The notes below the pieces were generated by a model. It had not been told where the DNA came from. It made no database searches and saw only the letters and a program-made list of their open reading frames with translations. Both the position numbers and the translations under genes were made by a program. DNA of 44,838 bases from Verrucomicrobiota bacterium. Lineage in GTDB: Bacteria; Verrucomicrobiota; Verrucomicrobiia; Opitutales; Opitutaceae. The stretch covers positions 1 to 44,838 of the forward strand of contig JAUWBD010000011.1 of the NCBI GenBank assembly GCA_030605125.1. The letters are read 5' to 3'. This document shows, one piece after another, positions 1 through 8,657 of the stretch (position 1 is the first letter of the stretch; every line of letters begins with the position of its first letter).

Positions 1-1404
1 AGCGCACCCGCTACACCCTCGATGGCGCGCCCGCCCCCCGGCGCGCGCCTGCCGGAGCAGGCGCGCCTCGAGGATACTTTCGCCATCACCGTCTTCCCCG
101 AGCACCGCACGCCCTCGCCCAAGTTCCCCGGCCGAGTCTGGACGATCAACATCTCCGACGACTACACCCACGAGTCGCCGCAGTTTTTCCTCAACCGCGA
201 CAACCAGGAGATGCTCCGCGCCGCCGGCATCGACGCCACGCTCGTGCAGGGCTTCGCCAGCTTTGAATACATCGGCTACCACCCCGACGCCGCCGCCGTC
301 CTCCACGGCCCCGTCAAACGCCGCGGCAAGGAGGACATCCCCGGCCGCGTGCGCAGCACCGCCGGCTTCCCCAAGCCCGGCGACACCCTCATCATCCCGC
401 GCCAGACCCTCGCCCCCGGCCAGGGCGACCGCGAACTCGCCCTCCGCACCCTCGAGGCGATGAACTTTGATCAACTCGTCCGCGACGGCCTCCGCGTGAT
501 TGTATTCGAGCAATCACTACCCAACATCCTCGGCCTCCAGACCGACAGCGTGCGCCCCCGCCGCGCCTTTATCGCCGCGCCCGGCCACCCCGTTTTCCGG
601 GGACTCGAGGACTCCGACCTCTCCTACTGGACAGGCGCCTCCGAGCTCGACGCCGCCATCACGCCCTACAGCTCCACCGAGCAACGCTGGCCCGAGCGCG
701 TCTGGCACACCTCCAACACCAACGCCGTCGCCTCCCGCACCATCATCCGCCCCCAGGTCGGCGCCGCCCGCGCCCTCGCCGTCAGCGGCTTCGATCTCGC
801 CGAGACCCCGCTCCTCGAGGTCGCCATCGGCAAGGGCCGGATCCTCTTCTGCCAGTTCGACGTCTCCACCCGCTACGGCAAGGACCCCGCGGCCACCCGC
901 CTCGTGGACAATCTCTTCGCCTACCTCTCCTCCGCCCCCGAGCCCCTCCCCGCGCGCTCCGAAGTCGGCACGCTCGTCGAAGGCCAGTCCGGCGTCGCCC
1001 TTATCCAGGGCCTCTTCCGCGCCGCCGTGCCCGAAGGCCAGACCGGCTGGGGCATCACCCAGGCCGACCTCTTCAACCGTGAAGCGATCTACGACAAAAA
1101 CCAGATCACCCGCAGCCTCCCCGAGCGCCGTTTCCCCGCCCTCAAGGGGCAGCGCGACTCGCGCGGCTACCCCGCCGTTATCCGTCGCGTCGGCGATCGC
1201 CACGAGACCACGCTGCATCCCGACAACTTTGAGACCGGCTGGATGAAGCGCAAAGCCGCCTTCGTGCGCGCCGCGCTCCTGGTCAACCAAAACGGCAGCT
1301 CCGCCGAAGGCCCCGGTCTCCGCCACCATGGTCGCTCCACCGCGCTCTACCCGCACGAGTGGGTCGAAGGCTTCGTCCACCCCTACACCTCCAACATCTG
1401 GTAA
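1..1404 (+). CDS. C-terminal part of a large glycosidase-like protein (5' end outside window)
   Basis: The reading frame is open from the first base, so this is the 3' end of a longer gene; the ATG at 22 is probably internal. The visible ~467 residues include a segment ending in GKGRILFCQFDVSTRYGKDP and LVDNLFAYL. That pattern is typical of the glutamine-amidotransferase-like domain found C-terminal in large bacterial beta-galactosidase/GH2-type proteins. Earlier residues (VIVFEQSLPNILGL, APGHPVFRGL) fit the same fold. No catalytic glycosidase motif lies in the visible part, so enzyme activity is inferred from architecture only. The stop at 1402-1404 is followed by an intrinsic terminator, so this gene probably ends its own transcript. 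A hypothetical protein of unknown function is the alternative. Confidence 0.55.
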   Translation, partial: SAPATPSMARPPPGARLPEQARLEDTFAITVFPEHRTPSPKFPGRVWTINISDDYTHESPQFFLNRDNQEMLRAAGIDATLVQGFASFEYIGYHPDAAAVLHGPVKRRGKEDIPGRVRSTAGFPKPGDTLIIPRQTLAPGQGDRELALRTLEAMNFDQLVRDGLRVIVFEQSLPNILGLQTDSVRPRRAFIAAPGHPVFRGLEDSDLSYWTGASELDAAITPYSSTEQRWPERVWHTSNTNAVASRTIIRPQVGAARALAVSGFDLAETPLLEVAIGKGRILFCQFDVSTRYGKDPAATRLVDNLFAYLSSAPEPLPARSEVGTLVEGQSGVALIQGLFRAAVPEGQTGWGITQADLFNREAIYDKNQITRSLPERRFPALKGQRDSRGYPAVIRRVGDRHETTLHPDNFETGWMKRKAAFVRAALLVNQNGSSAEGPGLRHHGRSTALYPHEWVEGFVHPYTSNIW

Positions 1405-1440
1405 CCCCCAATGGCACGGGCGCCCCGCCCATGAGATCGA

Positions 1441-1475
1441 CGTGGCCTGGGCGTCCGCCCGGGCCACGGTTTTTT
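1441..1475 (+). terminator. Intrinsic terminator after the first gene
   Basis: Arms 1441-1453 and 1456-1468 pair over 13 positions with one G-U wobble, followed by a run of six T at 1470-1475. It lies 36 bases after the stop codon at 1404 and before the next start at 1567. Confidence 0.85.
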
Positions 1476-1510
1476 ATATCCGCCTGTTCTATCGACAGAC
1501 CAAGCAGGCC

Positions 1511-1548
1511 ATTGGTCAAGGCCCCCGGCCCATTCGTCATTCGTCATT
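1511..1548 (+). repeat. ATTSGTC heptamer repeats, degenerate cluster
   Basis: One ATTGGTC at 1511-1517 is followed by two tandem ATTCGTC units at 1532-1545 and a partial ATT. This belongs to the same family as the arrays at 1594, 6240, 24785, 31630 and 35852. It lies between the terminator and the next start codon. Confidence 0.7.
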
Positions 1549-1566
1549 TCCCCTTCCTCGCCCCTC

Positions 1567-2733
1567 ATGCCCATCCCCTCCCCCCTCCGCTCCATTGGTC
1601 ATTGGACATTGGTCATTGGTCATTCCCTCCTCCTCCTCACCCTCCTCCCCGCGACCGCCCGCGCCGACGCCGCCGAAGCCTCCGACAATCCCGGCGACTT
1701 CACCATCGCCACCACGCCCCCGCTCGACGCCGCCCAGCGCGCCCGCCTGCGCGAGTTGATCGCCACCGACGCCGAGGCCGCCGCGCTCGCCCGGTCCCTT
1801 CGCGCCGAGGTTGAGCCCCTCCTCGACCGCCAGCCCCGCCCGCTCCGTGTCATCCACTACGAGGGCATCGTCCACACCGATCCTCGCCGCATCGCCACCG
1901 TCGAAAAGCTCCGCGAGATGAGCGACGTCGCCCTCGTCCTCCGCCACTGGCAGGCCACCGAAGACGCTCGCGCGGCCGATTACCTGCGCCGCTTCACCCT
2001 TGCTTGGGCCGGCACCTACCGCGCCACCGGCAACGACGTAAACGAGAACAAACTTTATCCGCTCTTGGTCGCCTACGAGGCCCTGCGCGACAGCTTCGAG
2101 CCCGCCGACCGCGAGCGCATCGACGCCTGGGTCGCCGCCATGGGCGAACTCCACGCCCGCGCCGTCCGTGAATCGCGCCGCTTCAACAACCGCTACGCCA
2201 AACACGTCCGCCTCCTCGCCCTCTTCGGCCGCATCCTTGACCGCGAGGATTGGAGCGCCGCCGCCGGCGAAGGCCTCCGCCGCTTCGTCGTCCACAGCCT
2301 TCGCCCCGACGGAACCAGCCTCGACCTCGAGCGCCGCGATTCCCTCACCTACCACACCAGCGCCCTCCGCCCGATCATCGAGCTCGCCCTTCTCGCCGGT
2401 CCCGATGGCCCAGCCCTCTACACGTGGGCCTCCCCCGCCGGCGGCTCGATCAAGAAGTCCGTGGACCACGTCGTGCCCTTCGCCTCCGGCGAGAAGACCC
2501 GCGAGGAGTGGCGCAACACCACCGTCGAGCTCGACCGCCGCCGCGCCGCCGCCGGCCTCGAGGAGTATCGCCCCGGCCGCCTCTACGAGCCCCGCAGCGC
2601 CCTCCCGCTGCTCGAAGAGGCCTCTGTATTCGATCGGTCACTACTTCCTCTTGTGCTCAAGCTTCACGGTTCCTCCGCCACCCGCTTCGCCAGCTGGACC
2701 ATGGTGGTAAACTCCGCCATCGCCGCCCGCTGA
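1567..2733 (+). CDS. Secreted alginate-lyase-fold protein (Alginate_lyase family)
   Basis: This 388-residue protein is probably exported and probably acts as a polysaccharide lyase on a uronate-containing chain. After a leader of about 33 residues it shows the helical pattern of the Alginate_lyase family (PF05426, PL5-like alpha/alpha toroid): ENKLYPLLVAYEALRDSF near 160, then DGTSLDLERRDSLTYHTSAL followed by RPIIELALLA, where family members carry the active-site Tyr/His region. The ATG at 1567 is chosen because it gives a signal peptide ending ATARA. Its hydrophobic stretch (IGHWTLVIGHS) is encoded directly by the ATTGGTC heptamer repeat at 1594-1624. The neighbour downstream is a prepilin-like gene 101 bases away. 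The related protein at 19255 has a different C-terminus. Activity and substrate are inferred. Confidence 0.75.
   Translation: MPIPSPLRSIGHWTLVIGHSLLLLTLLPATARADAAEASDNPGDFTIATTPPLDAAQRARLRELIATDAEAAALARSLRAEVEPLLDRQPRPLRVIHYEGIVHTDPRRIATVEKLREMSDVALVLRHWQATEDARAADYLRRFTLAWAGTYRATGNDVNENKLYPLLVAYEALRDSFEPADRERIDAWVAAMGELHARAVRESRRFNNRYAKHVRLLALFGRILDREDWSAAAGEGLRRFVVHSLRPDGTSLDLERRDSLTYHTSALRPIIELALLAGPDGPALYTWASPAGGSIKKSVDHVVPFASGEKTREEWRNTTVELDRRRAAAGLEEYRPGRLYEPRSALPLLEEASVFDRSLLPLVLKLHGSSATRFASWTMVVNSAIAAR
1594..1624 (+). repeat. Tandem ATTGGTC heptamer array inside a signal-peptide coding region
   Basis: Four tandem units (ATTGGTC, ATTGGAC, ATTGGTC, ATTGGTC) plus ATT. The array overlaps codons 10-20 of the gene starting at 1567. 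Three 7-base units equal seven codons, so translation gives an IGHWxLV-type heptapeptide periodicity that serves as the hydrophobic core of the leader. Confidence 0.85.
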
Positions 2734-2834
2734 ATCCCGCTCGCCACGGCGCGTTCTCTGCAATGAACTACGCGCCGATTGAGCCAGGAAGAGTCGCACT
2801 GCAAATTCCAGACAGTAGCCCCCTTCCCGCCCCC

Positions 2835-3590
2835 ATGAACATTACCCTTCCCCACGCCGCGCATCGGCGTGCTTTCACGCTCATCGAACTCCTCACCGTC
2901 ATCGCCATCATCGGCATCTTGGCGGCGATCCTGATCCCGGTTATCGGCAAGGTCCGCCAAACCGCCCGCGCCGCGACCTGCGCTTCCAACATGCGACAGT
3001 TCGCCGTCGGCTTCAGCCTTTTTGCCGAGGACCACAAGGGGCGCATGGTTTACAATACTCGCGAGCCCTCCCGCGTGAACGGACCGTTTTCTACCTCGGG
3101 AACCTTGCGGCATAACCCAGACCACTGGGCGACCCACATTCGCCCCTACGTCACCAAACAGCAGGCCCGTGCCGGCGAACGGCCGCCCGACGTCATGTCG
3201 TGCCCCTCCAATCCCGCCGTCATCGAGGCGGGCACGAACGCGCACATCTCGCATTTCGCCCGAACCAATCACCTCGCCCTCACCCCGCCGCCCCCAAATA
3301 CAGCACCCACCCGAGCCACCGCGCCCCTCTTCCCCTCGCGCATGTCGGCCCCTTCACGTGTCATCGCCCTGGTGGACGCGCAAATCAGCGCGAACAATAA
3401 CGAGACCTACGCTCCCCATGATCTAGGCTCCTCACGCGCCGACCGCCTCTCTTCCCGCCATGGCGACCGCGTCAACGTAATGTATTTCGATTGGCACATC
3501 GGCACCGTCAGCCGCGCCGAGATGATGGCCCTCGCCTCCACCTACGTGGTGGACAGTGGCCAACTGCCTTGGGAAGACCCCGCGCCTTGA
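2835..3590 (+). CDS. Prepilin-type N-terminal cleavage/methylation protein with H-X9-DG-like end
   Basis: This 251-residue protein begins MNITLPHAAHRRAFTLIELL, the classic type IV prepilin/pseudopilin signal: a basic leader, then FTLIE and a hydrophobic helix (LLTVIAIIGILAAILIPVI). Cleavage before Phe by a prepilin peptidase is expected. CASNMRQFAVGFSLFAEDH after the helix and HGDRVNVMYFDW at the C-terminus match the G-like prepilin group with an H-X9-DG motif; here the Gly is replaced by Trp. Such proteins are abundant in Verrucomicrobiota and Planctomycetota and usually occur alone, not in secretion operons. The ATG at 2835 places the FTLIE motif near residue 14, as expected. Its role beside lyases is unknown; attachment or display of polysaccharide-active proteins is only a guess. 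A strong terminator follows. Confidence 0.88.
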   Translation: MNITLPHAAHRRAFTLIELLTVIAIIGILAAILIPVIGKVRQTARAATCASNMRQFAVGFSLFAEDHKGRMVYNTREPSRVNGPFSTSGTLRHNPDHWATHIRPYVTKQQARAGERPPDVMSCPSNPAVIEAGTNAHISHFARTNHLALTPPPPNTAPTRATAPLFPSRMSAPSRVIALVDAQISANNNETYAPHDLGSSRADRLSSRHGDRVNVMYFDWHIGTVSRAEMMALASTYVVDSGQLPWEDPAP

Positions 3591-3618
3591 CTCCCTGCCG
3601 AGTCTCGCTGCACCGCTC

Positions 3619-3650
3619 AAAACCCCCGCACCCGCGGGGGTTTTTCTTTT
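3619..3650 (+). terminator. Strong intrinsic terminator
   Basis: A perfect 11-bp stem (3619-3629 with 3634-3644, AAAACCCCCGC paired to GCGGGGGTTTT) has a 4-base loop and is followed by TCTTTT. It lies 28 bases after the prepilin stop, so the gene at 3755 probably has its own promoter between 3650 and 3755. Confidence 0.92.
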
Positions 3651-3754
3651 CCCCCGCGTCACTCCCGCACCCGCAGCGCCCTCCTCCCCGCCATTCTCAG
3701 CAAAGAACGCTCCACCCATTGTTCCCCCTCCGCGGCCGTCCTGTTTTCTCCCCG

Positions 3755-6151
3755 ATGCCCCCGCTGCGAACCCTCCCCGTCGCGCTCTTCGCGATCCTCC
3801 TCACCCCTCTCGCCGTCCTCGCCGCCGACTACCACGTCTCCAGCGAGCACCCCGCCGCCGCCGACACCAATCCCGGCACCCGCGATCTGCCCTGGCGCAC
3901 GATCCAACACGCCGCCAACCAGGCCCGCCCTGGCGACACCATCCACGTCCTGCCCGGCGTTTACCTCGAGAGCGTCACGCTCGTCGGTCCGCAAGACACC
4001 ACGCCCGATCCCGCCGCCGCCCCCATCCGCTTCCTCGCCTCCGGCGATCGCCCCGCCATCCTCGAAGGCGCCACCCGCCCCACCGGCGCCGATATCCAGA
4101 AAACCGATACGCCCCGCGTCTTCGCCTGGACCCCGCCCCGGCCCCTCGTCCGCCTCGGCGTCAACAAGCCCGCCCAGCCCATGGCCTGGGTCTTCTGGAA
4201 CGGCAAACGCCTCCCCATAAAAACCGGCCGCGAGCCCCTCGCCACCGCCGACGGCTTCCACTTCACCCGCGCCGACCGCGAGCTCCGCCTCAACCTCGCC
4301 TCCGACACCTGGCCCGCCGACGCCGAGGTGCTCGTCGCCCACCGCCCCCACGGCTTCTCCCTGCGCAACGTATCCAATATCGAGATACGCGGATTCGAGT
4401 TCCGCCACCACGCCGCCAACGCCATCGAGATCGACGGCTCCGTCGGCGTCGTCCTCGAGGACAACCACATCGTGCGGCCCAACATGCACGGCATCTACGT
4501 CAACCAGTCGCGCGCCCTCGTCGTCCGCCGCAACCGGATCTTCGAGCCCCAAGCCTGGGCCTCCAACTTCAAGGGCCAGGGCCACCTCATCGAGGAAAAC
4601 GTCTTCCAGACCACCGGCACCCGCGGCGAGCCCGCCGCCGAGGCCTGGGTCGGCGTCCTCAAGTTCAACGGCGGCTCCTACATCACCGCCCGCCACAACT
4701 TCCTCGCCGACCGCCCACCCTCCGAGACCCGTTTCCCCGACGGCACCGTGCGCAAAGACGTCCACGTCTTCGGCGGCATCTGGGGCGACATCCACTGCTA
4801 CGACAACCGCATCTACGGCAACTCCGTCACCCGCCAGGGCCACACCGGCATCTACCTCGAGTTCCTCACCAACCGCTCCACCGTCATGTGGAACGCGCTC
4901 CAGGACAATCCGGTCGGCATCTCCACCCGCCAGTCCTCCGGCAACGTCATCCGCGAAAACTGGATCTTCTGCACCGTCTCCCAGTGGGGCCGCCCGTCCG
5001 TGGACTTCGACAACATGCCCACCTTCCGCAACCGCCCCCTCGACCATCCCGAGTGGGCCCGCGAACGCCTCGACGGCATCAACCTCTACCAAACCGCCAA
5101 CGCCCGCGCCTCCCAGCACAACATCGTCGTCAACAACCTTGTCCAGACCTCCGGCCGCCCCGTCTCCATCCCCGTGCCCGGAGAGATGACGCCCGAGGTC
5201 CGCCGTGACGTCGCCGCCTACATGGTCATCGATCCCTCCGAGGTGCCCGACAACCTCGTCGCGGACATCGACTACACCACCGTCCCCCGCTCCTTCAACT
5301 CCCCCCTCGACAACCTCATCGACCACAACCTCTACAACTGGTCCCCCGAGCGCGCCTTCGCCGGCTTCGCCTGGTTCCCCGACCGACAGATCGACACCTT
5401 CGAGGAGTGGCAACGCGCCTCCGGCATGGACGCCCACAGCCGCGTCGGCGATTTCAAGCCCGCCGACATCGGCCTCCAGATCGGCTGGACCCTTCAGCCC
5501 GATTCGCGCCACCCCGACCTGCCCCTCGCATTCGACTACGATGGCGGCGCCGAGCGCTCCATCCCCGTCGGCGTGGCCCGCTGGGCCCGCGGCATCTGGA
5601 TCGACTCCGAGCCCGAGCCCTATGGCTGGTTCCGCGCCGCCGCCGCCTCCACCGAGCCCGGCCCCGGCCAGACCCGCGGCCGCTTCGGCTCCGATCGCGT
5701 CTGGACCGGCGACGCCCGCCAGTGGACCCGCCTCCCCCTTGCCCGCTCCGGCTTCCGCGCCCTCACCATCGCCAACCCCTCCGCCGATCCCGCCCGCATC
5801 CCCGTCGGCGGCCTCGGCTGGCGCACCGCCACCATCCCCGTCACCTCCGGCATTGAGCTCGATCTCGCCGTCCACCTCCGGGCCACCGACCTGAAGCCCG
5901 CCAACCCCGCGCGCGGCGCCGAGGTCGTCGCCGTCTTCACCGATTGGACCGGCCACCACCGCCAGACCGTCCACCTCGTCGGCGAAGGCGCCCGCTCTGA
6001 ACTCGTCTCCGGCACCTACTATTGGACCGAGGTCCGCCAACGCGTCACCGTCCCCCCGGGCGCCACCCGCTTCCTGCTCTACGTCGGCCTGCACCCCGCC
6101 ACCGGCCAGCTCCTCCTCGACGACGTCACCTTCTCCATGGTCCTCCCGTAG
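3755..6151 (+). CDS. Secreted right-handed parallel beta-helix protein (copy 1)
   Basis: This 798-residue protein has a signal peptide (MPPLRTLPVALFAILLTPLAVLAA). It then starts with a DUF1565-like cap (DYHVSSEHPAAADTNPGT, PWRTIQHAANQARPGDTIHV), the usual N-terminus of secreted right-handed beta-helix proteins. Repeating strands rich in N and I follow (NIEIRGFEFRHHAANAIEI, GVVLEDNHIVRPNMHGIYV, HTGIYLEFLTNRSTVMWNAL), with a beta-sandwich-like C-terminal region after about residue 580. Beta-helix families include polysaccharide lyases and some glycosidases such as GH141; I cannot assign a family. The ATG at 3755 is chosen for the leader. A close paralogue lies at 29171-31537, and the stretch around 4554-4613 is nearly base-identical to 29943-30002. 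It probably acts outside the cytoplasm on a polysaccharide. Confidence 0.8.
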   Translation: MPPLRTLPVALFAILLTPLAVLAADYHVSSEHPAAADTNPGTRDLPWRTIQHAANQARPGDTIHVLPGVYLESVTLVGPQDTTPDPAAAPIRFLASGDRPAILEGATRPTGADIQKTDTPRVFAWTPPRPLVRLGVNKPAQPMAWVFWNGKRLPIKTGREPLATADGFHFTRADRELRLNLASDTWPADAEVLVAHRPHGFSLRNVSNIEIRGFEFRHHAANAIEIDGSVGVVLEDNHIVRPNMHGIYVNQSRALVVRRNRIFEPQAWASNFKGQGHLIEENVFQTTGTRGEPAAEAWVGVLKFNGGSYITARHNFLADRPPSETRFPDGTVRKDVHVFGGIWGDIHCYDNRIYGNSVTRQGHTGIYLEFLTNRSTVMWNALQDNPVGISTRQSSGNVIRENWIFCTVSQWGRPSVDFDNMPTFRNRPLDHPEWARERLDGINLYQTANARASQHNIVVNNLVQTSGRPVSIPVPGEMTPEVRRDVAAYMVIDPSEVPDNLVADIDYTTVPRSFNSPLDNLIDHNLYNWSPERAFAGFAWFPDRQIDTFEEWQRASGMDAHSRVGDFKPADIGLQIGWTLQPDSRHPDLPLAFDYDGGAERSIPVGVARWARGIWIDSEPEPYGWFRAAAASTEPGPGQTRGRFGSDRVWTGDARQWTRLPLARSGFRALTIANPSADPARIPVGGLGWRTATIPVTSGIELDLAVHLRATDLKPANPARGAEVVAVFTDWTGHHRQTVHLVGEGARSELVSGTYYWTEVRQRVTVPPGATRFLLYVGLHPATGQLLLDDVTFSMVLP

Positions 6152-6172
6152 GGTCGTCGCTCGCCGACGACC
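6152..6172 (+). other. Hairpin directly after a stop codon, no T-run
   Basis: GGTCGTCG (6152-6159) and CGACGACC (6165-6172) form a perfect 8-bp stem with a 5-base loop, starting next to the TAG stop of the beta-helix gene and 19 bases before the next ATG. Without a U-tract it is more likely an mRNA-stabilising or REP-like structure than a terminator. Confidence 0.6.
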
Positions 6173-6191
6173 GCGCCCGCTTCTCCTTACC

Positions 6192-7028
6192 ATGCTCCGC
6201 CCCCCTTCCCTCCTCCGCGCCGCCCTCCTCGCCTGGGCCATTGGTCATTCGTTCTTCGTCATCAGCCATTCCCACGCGGCGGAGCCGCCGGCCTCCGCCG
6301 CCTCCGCCTGGGACCTCCTCTCGCGCCTCCAGACCGCCGAAGCCCTCCGTGCCTTCGAGTCCGGCGAGGGCGACGAGGCCCGCCTTGGCGAGGCGGTCGC
6401 CCTGCTCAACCTCCAACCCAAGACGCAGGCCAACGTCGCCCGCGCCGAGCAGCTCCTCTCCGCCCTCGCCGCGCGCGCCGGTTCCCCGCAGGCCCCGGCC
6501 GCCCGCTATCACCTCGCCCGCCTGCTCCAGCTCCACGCCACCCCCGCCCGCCCCGCCGAGGCCGGCACCGCCTACCGCGAACTGATCTCAGCGTATCCGG
6601 GAAACCCTTACGCCGACGCCGCCGTCGCCAAGCTCGCCATCCTCGTGCTCCATCAGGACGTCCCCCGCGCCGATTGGGACGTCCGCTTCGCCGAGCTCGT
6701 CGCCTTCCTCCCCGAGGTCGCCTCGCCCGAGGCCCTGCGCGACGCGCGCCTCGTCCTCGCCGGCGCCGCCCTCCGCATGCACGCGGACCACGCCCTCGCC
6801 CTCCCCTTCTTCATCGCCGCCCTCGAAAGCGGCGTCCCCCTCCGCGTCAACCGCCACAAGCTCGTCCTCCTCCAGGCCGCCGAGTCCGCCCGCATCCTTG
6901 GCGATATTCCCCGGGCCCTCGGCTTCTACGAAACCTACGTCGCCACCTATCCCTACGACGTCCGCGGACACGAGATCCGCCAGGGCCTCGCCAACCTTCG
7001 CACCCGCGCCTCCGCCGCCGCCCGATGA
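6192..7028 (+). CDS. Exported TPR-like helical repeat protein
   Basis: This 278-residue protein has an N-terminal leader (MLRPPSLLRAALLAWAIGHS and on to HSHAAEPP) and then regular helical hairpins with TPR-like spacing of A, L and Y residues (AEQLLSALAARAGSPQAPAA, AEAGTAYRELISAYPGNPYA, ALGFYETYVATYPYDVRG). TPR/Sel1-like proteins of this kind usually act as scaffolds; no catalytic motif is visible. Its stop (7026-7028) overlaps the start of the solute-binding protein (ATG at 7025) as ATGA, so the two are co-translated, and a joint role is likely. Part of the leader is encoded by a degenerate ATTGGTC repeat at 6240-6270. Partner and function are unknown. Confidence 0.65.
   Translation: MLRPPSLLRAALLAWAIGHSFFVISHSHAAEPPASAASAWDLLSRLQTAEALRAFESGEGDEARLGEAVALLNLQPKTQANVARAEQLLSALAARAGSPQAPAARYHLARLLQLHATPARPAEAGTAYRELISAYPGNPYADAAVAKLAILVLHQDVPRADWDVRFAELVAFLPEVASPEALRDARLVLAGAALRMHADHALALPFFIAALESGVPLRVNRHKLVLLQAAESARILGDIPRALGFYETYVATYPYDVRGHEIRQGLANLRTRASAAAR
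6240..6270 (+). repeat. Degenerate ATTGGTC-type repeat inside a signal-peptide coding region
   Basis: ATTGGTC is followed by ATTCGTT, CTTCGTC, ATCAGCC and ATT in the same 7-base register. It encodes IGHSFFVISHS in the leader of the TPR-like protein, the second case of this repeat lying inside a leader. Confidence 0.65.
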
Positions 7029-8626
7029 AATCCTCCGAATCCCGCTTCGGCACCTACCTCAACGGCTTCGGCCTTCTGCTGCTCGCCCTCTGCTTCGGCG
7101 TCGCCGCCTGGCGCGTCATGGGCCGCACCGTCGCCGACACCGACCCGGAAAAGATCACCATCCGCTTCGCCCACTGGCAGCTCGAGGGCGGCGTGCGCGA
7201 CGCCTTCGACGCCATCGCCCGCGACTACGAGGCCCTCCACCCCAACGTGCGCATCGAGCAGCTCCTCATCCCCGAGCGCTACTACACCAACTGGATCACC
7301 ACCCAGCTCATCGGCGGCACCGCCCCCGACCTCATCCAGCTCGGCACCGCCACCCTCGACGCCGCCCGCGTCGCGCGTTTCTTCACGCCCGTCTCCCACG
7401 CCATCTCCGACCCCAACCCCTACAACGCCGGCACCGACCTCGAGGGCCGCCCCTGGCGCGACACCTTCATCGACGGCATGGAGGGCAGCTACAACATCGA
7501 CCTCTTCGACACCTACAGCGTCTCGCCCTTCACCACCACCGTCCGCGTTTACATCAACCTCCCGCTCCTCCGCCTCATCACCGGCTCCACCGATACGCCG
7601 CGCAACTACGAGGAGTTCGTGGCCCTCTCCGAGAAAGTGCAGGAGTTCGCCGCGCGCACCGGCCGCAACCTTCAGCCGCTCGCCGGCTCGCGCTACAACT
7701 CGCCCCTGCTGCTCGACACGCTCTTCGGCAGCCAGCTCCAGCGCCTCTCCCGCGACGCCAATCCCCTCCAGGACTTCCCGTGGAGCCCCGAGGCCTTCCG
7801 CCTCGCCTACCTCGAGGGCCGCTGGAACCTCGACAACCCGGAGATCCGAAACGGCTTCGCCCTCATGCGCGACGCCTCCCGCTTCATGCCCCGCGGCTTC
7901 GCCCAGCTCGAGCGCAACGACGCCATGTTCTACTTCGTGCAGCAGCGCGCGCTCATGCTCATGACCGGCTCCTGGGATGTCACCAGCATCCGCCAGCAGG
8001 TGCCCTTCGAGCTCGGTGTCTTCCGCGCCCCCATCCCCACGCCGCAGCACCCCGAGTTCGGCGCCGGCGTCATCGACCGCCACTCGGAGGGCGATCTTCG
8101 CACCTACGGCGGCCTCCACCTCACCCGCCTCTCCAAACACCCGGACATCGCGATCGATTTCCTCCGCTTCCTCACCAGCAAGAGCGCCAACCAGAAATTC
8201 ACCCGCGTGAGCGGATGGCTGCCGGTCATCCACGGCGTCGAGCCCGCCGACTTCATGCGCGGCTTCATGCCCGACTTTGACGGCGTATTCAACGGCCCCG
8301 CTTTCACCTTCGCGCCCGACCTCCAGCGCCTCTTCGTCAACCAGCAGCACATTCTCTTCAGCCCCAACACCACGCTCGACGAATTCCTCGCCGCCTACAG
8401 CGCCGGCTTCGAGTCCGCCCTCCGCGCCGACACCACCCGCACCGCCAACAACCGGGCCCGCACCCTTACGCGCAACGATATCACCGTCGAGGCGCTCCAC
8501 CGCCGCCAGGGTCTCGCGCCCTACGGCCCGGGCTCCGCCGAGCTCACCGCCGACCTCGTCGAGGCGCAAAACGATCTCGAGGCGCGCATCCTCCACGCCC
8601 GCCTCCTCCTCGCCCGCCCGCGCTGA
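7025..8626 (+). CDS. Membrane-anchored extracellular solute-binding protein (family 1-like)
   Basis: This 533-residue protein matches sugar ABC transporter binding proteins of the family-1 type: ITIRFAHWQLEGGVRDAFDA, then YEALHPNVRIEQLLIPERYY and GGTAPDLIQLGTA near the N-terminus, and later MLMTGSWDVTSI and AIDFLRFLTSKSANQKF. The N-terminus has a single hydrophobic helix (GFGLLLLALCFGVAAWRVM) without a clear lipobox, so it is probably anchored in the membrane. The start at 7025 overlaps the TPR-like gene by four bases. No ABC permease or ATPase gene follows; the next gene converges from the other strand after 52 bases. It may therefore serve permeases elsewhere, or act as a sensor component. 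Confidence 0.82.
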   Translation: MKSSESRFGTYLNGFGLLLLALCFGVAAWRVMGRTVADTDPEKITIRFAHWQLEGGVRDAFDAIARDYEALHPNVRIEQLLIPERYYTNWITTQLIGGTAPDLIQLGTATLDAARVARFFTPVSHAISDPNPYNAGTDLEGRPWRDTFIDGMEGSYNIDLFDTYSVSPFTTTVRVYINLPLLRLITGSTDTPRNYEEFVALSEKVQEFAARTGRNLQPLAGSRYNSPLLLDTLFGSQLQRLSRDANPLQDFPWSPEAFRLAYLEGRWNLDNPEIRNGFALMRDASRFMPRGFAQLERNDAMFYFVQQRALMLMTGSWDVTSIRQQVPFELGVFRAPIPTPQHPEFGAGVIDRHSEGDLRTYGGLHLTRLSKHPDIAIDFLRFLTSKSANQKFTRVSGWLPVIHGVEPADFMRGFMPDFDGVFNGPAFTFAPDLQRLFVNQQHILFSPNTTLDEFLAAYSAGFESALRADTTRTANNRARTLTRNDITVEALHRRQGLAPYGPGSAELTADLVEAQNDLEARILHARLLLARPR

Positions 8627-8657
8627 ACCGACGATCTCGCCCGCGTTCGCCCGTCCC

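Noticed and set aside
3659-6241. Very long minus-strand open frame opposite the beta-helix gene
   Set aside because: It mirrors the plus-strand gene, is full of Gly/Ala/Val/Glu/Asp low-complexity sequence and has no domain; long antisense frames are usual at this GC content.
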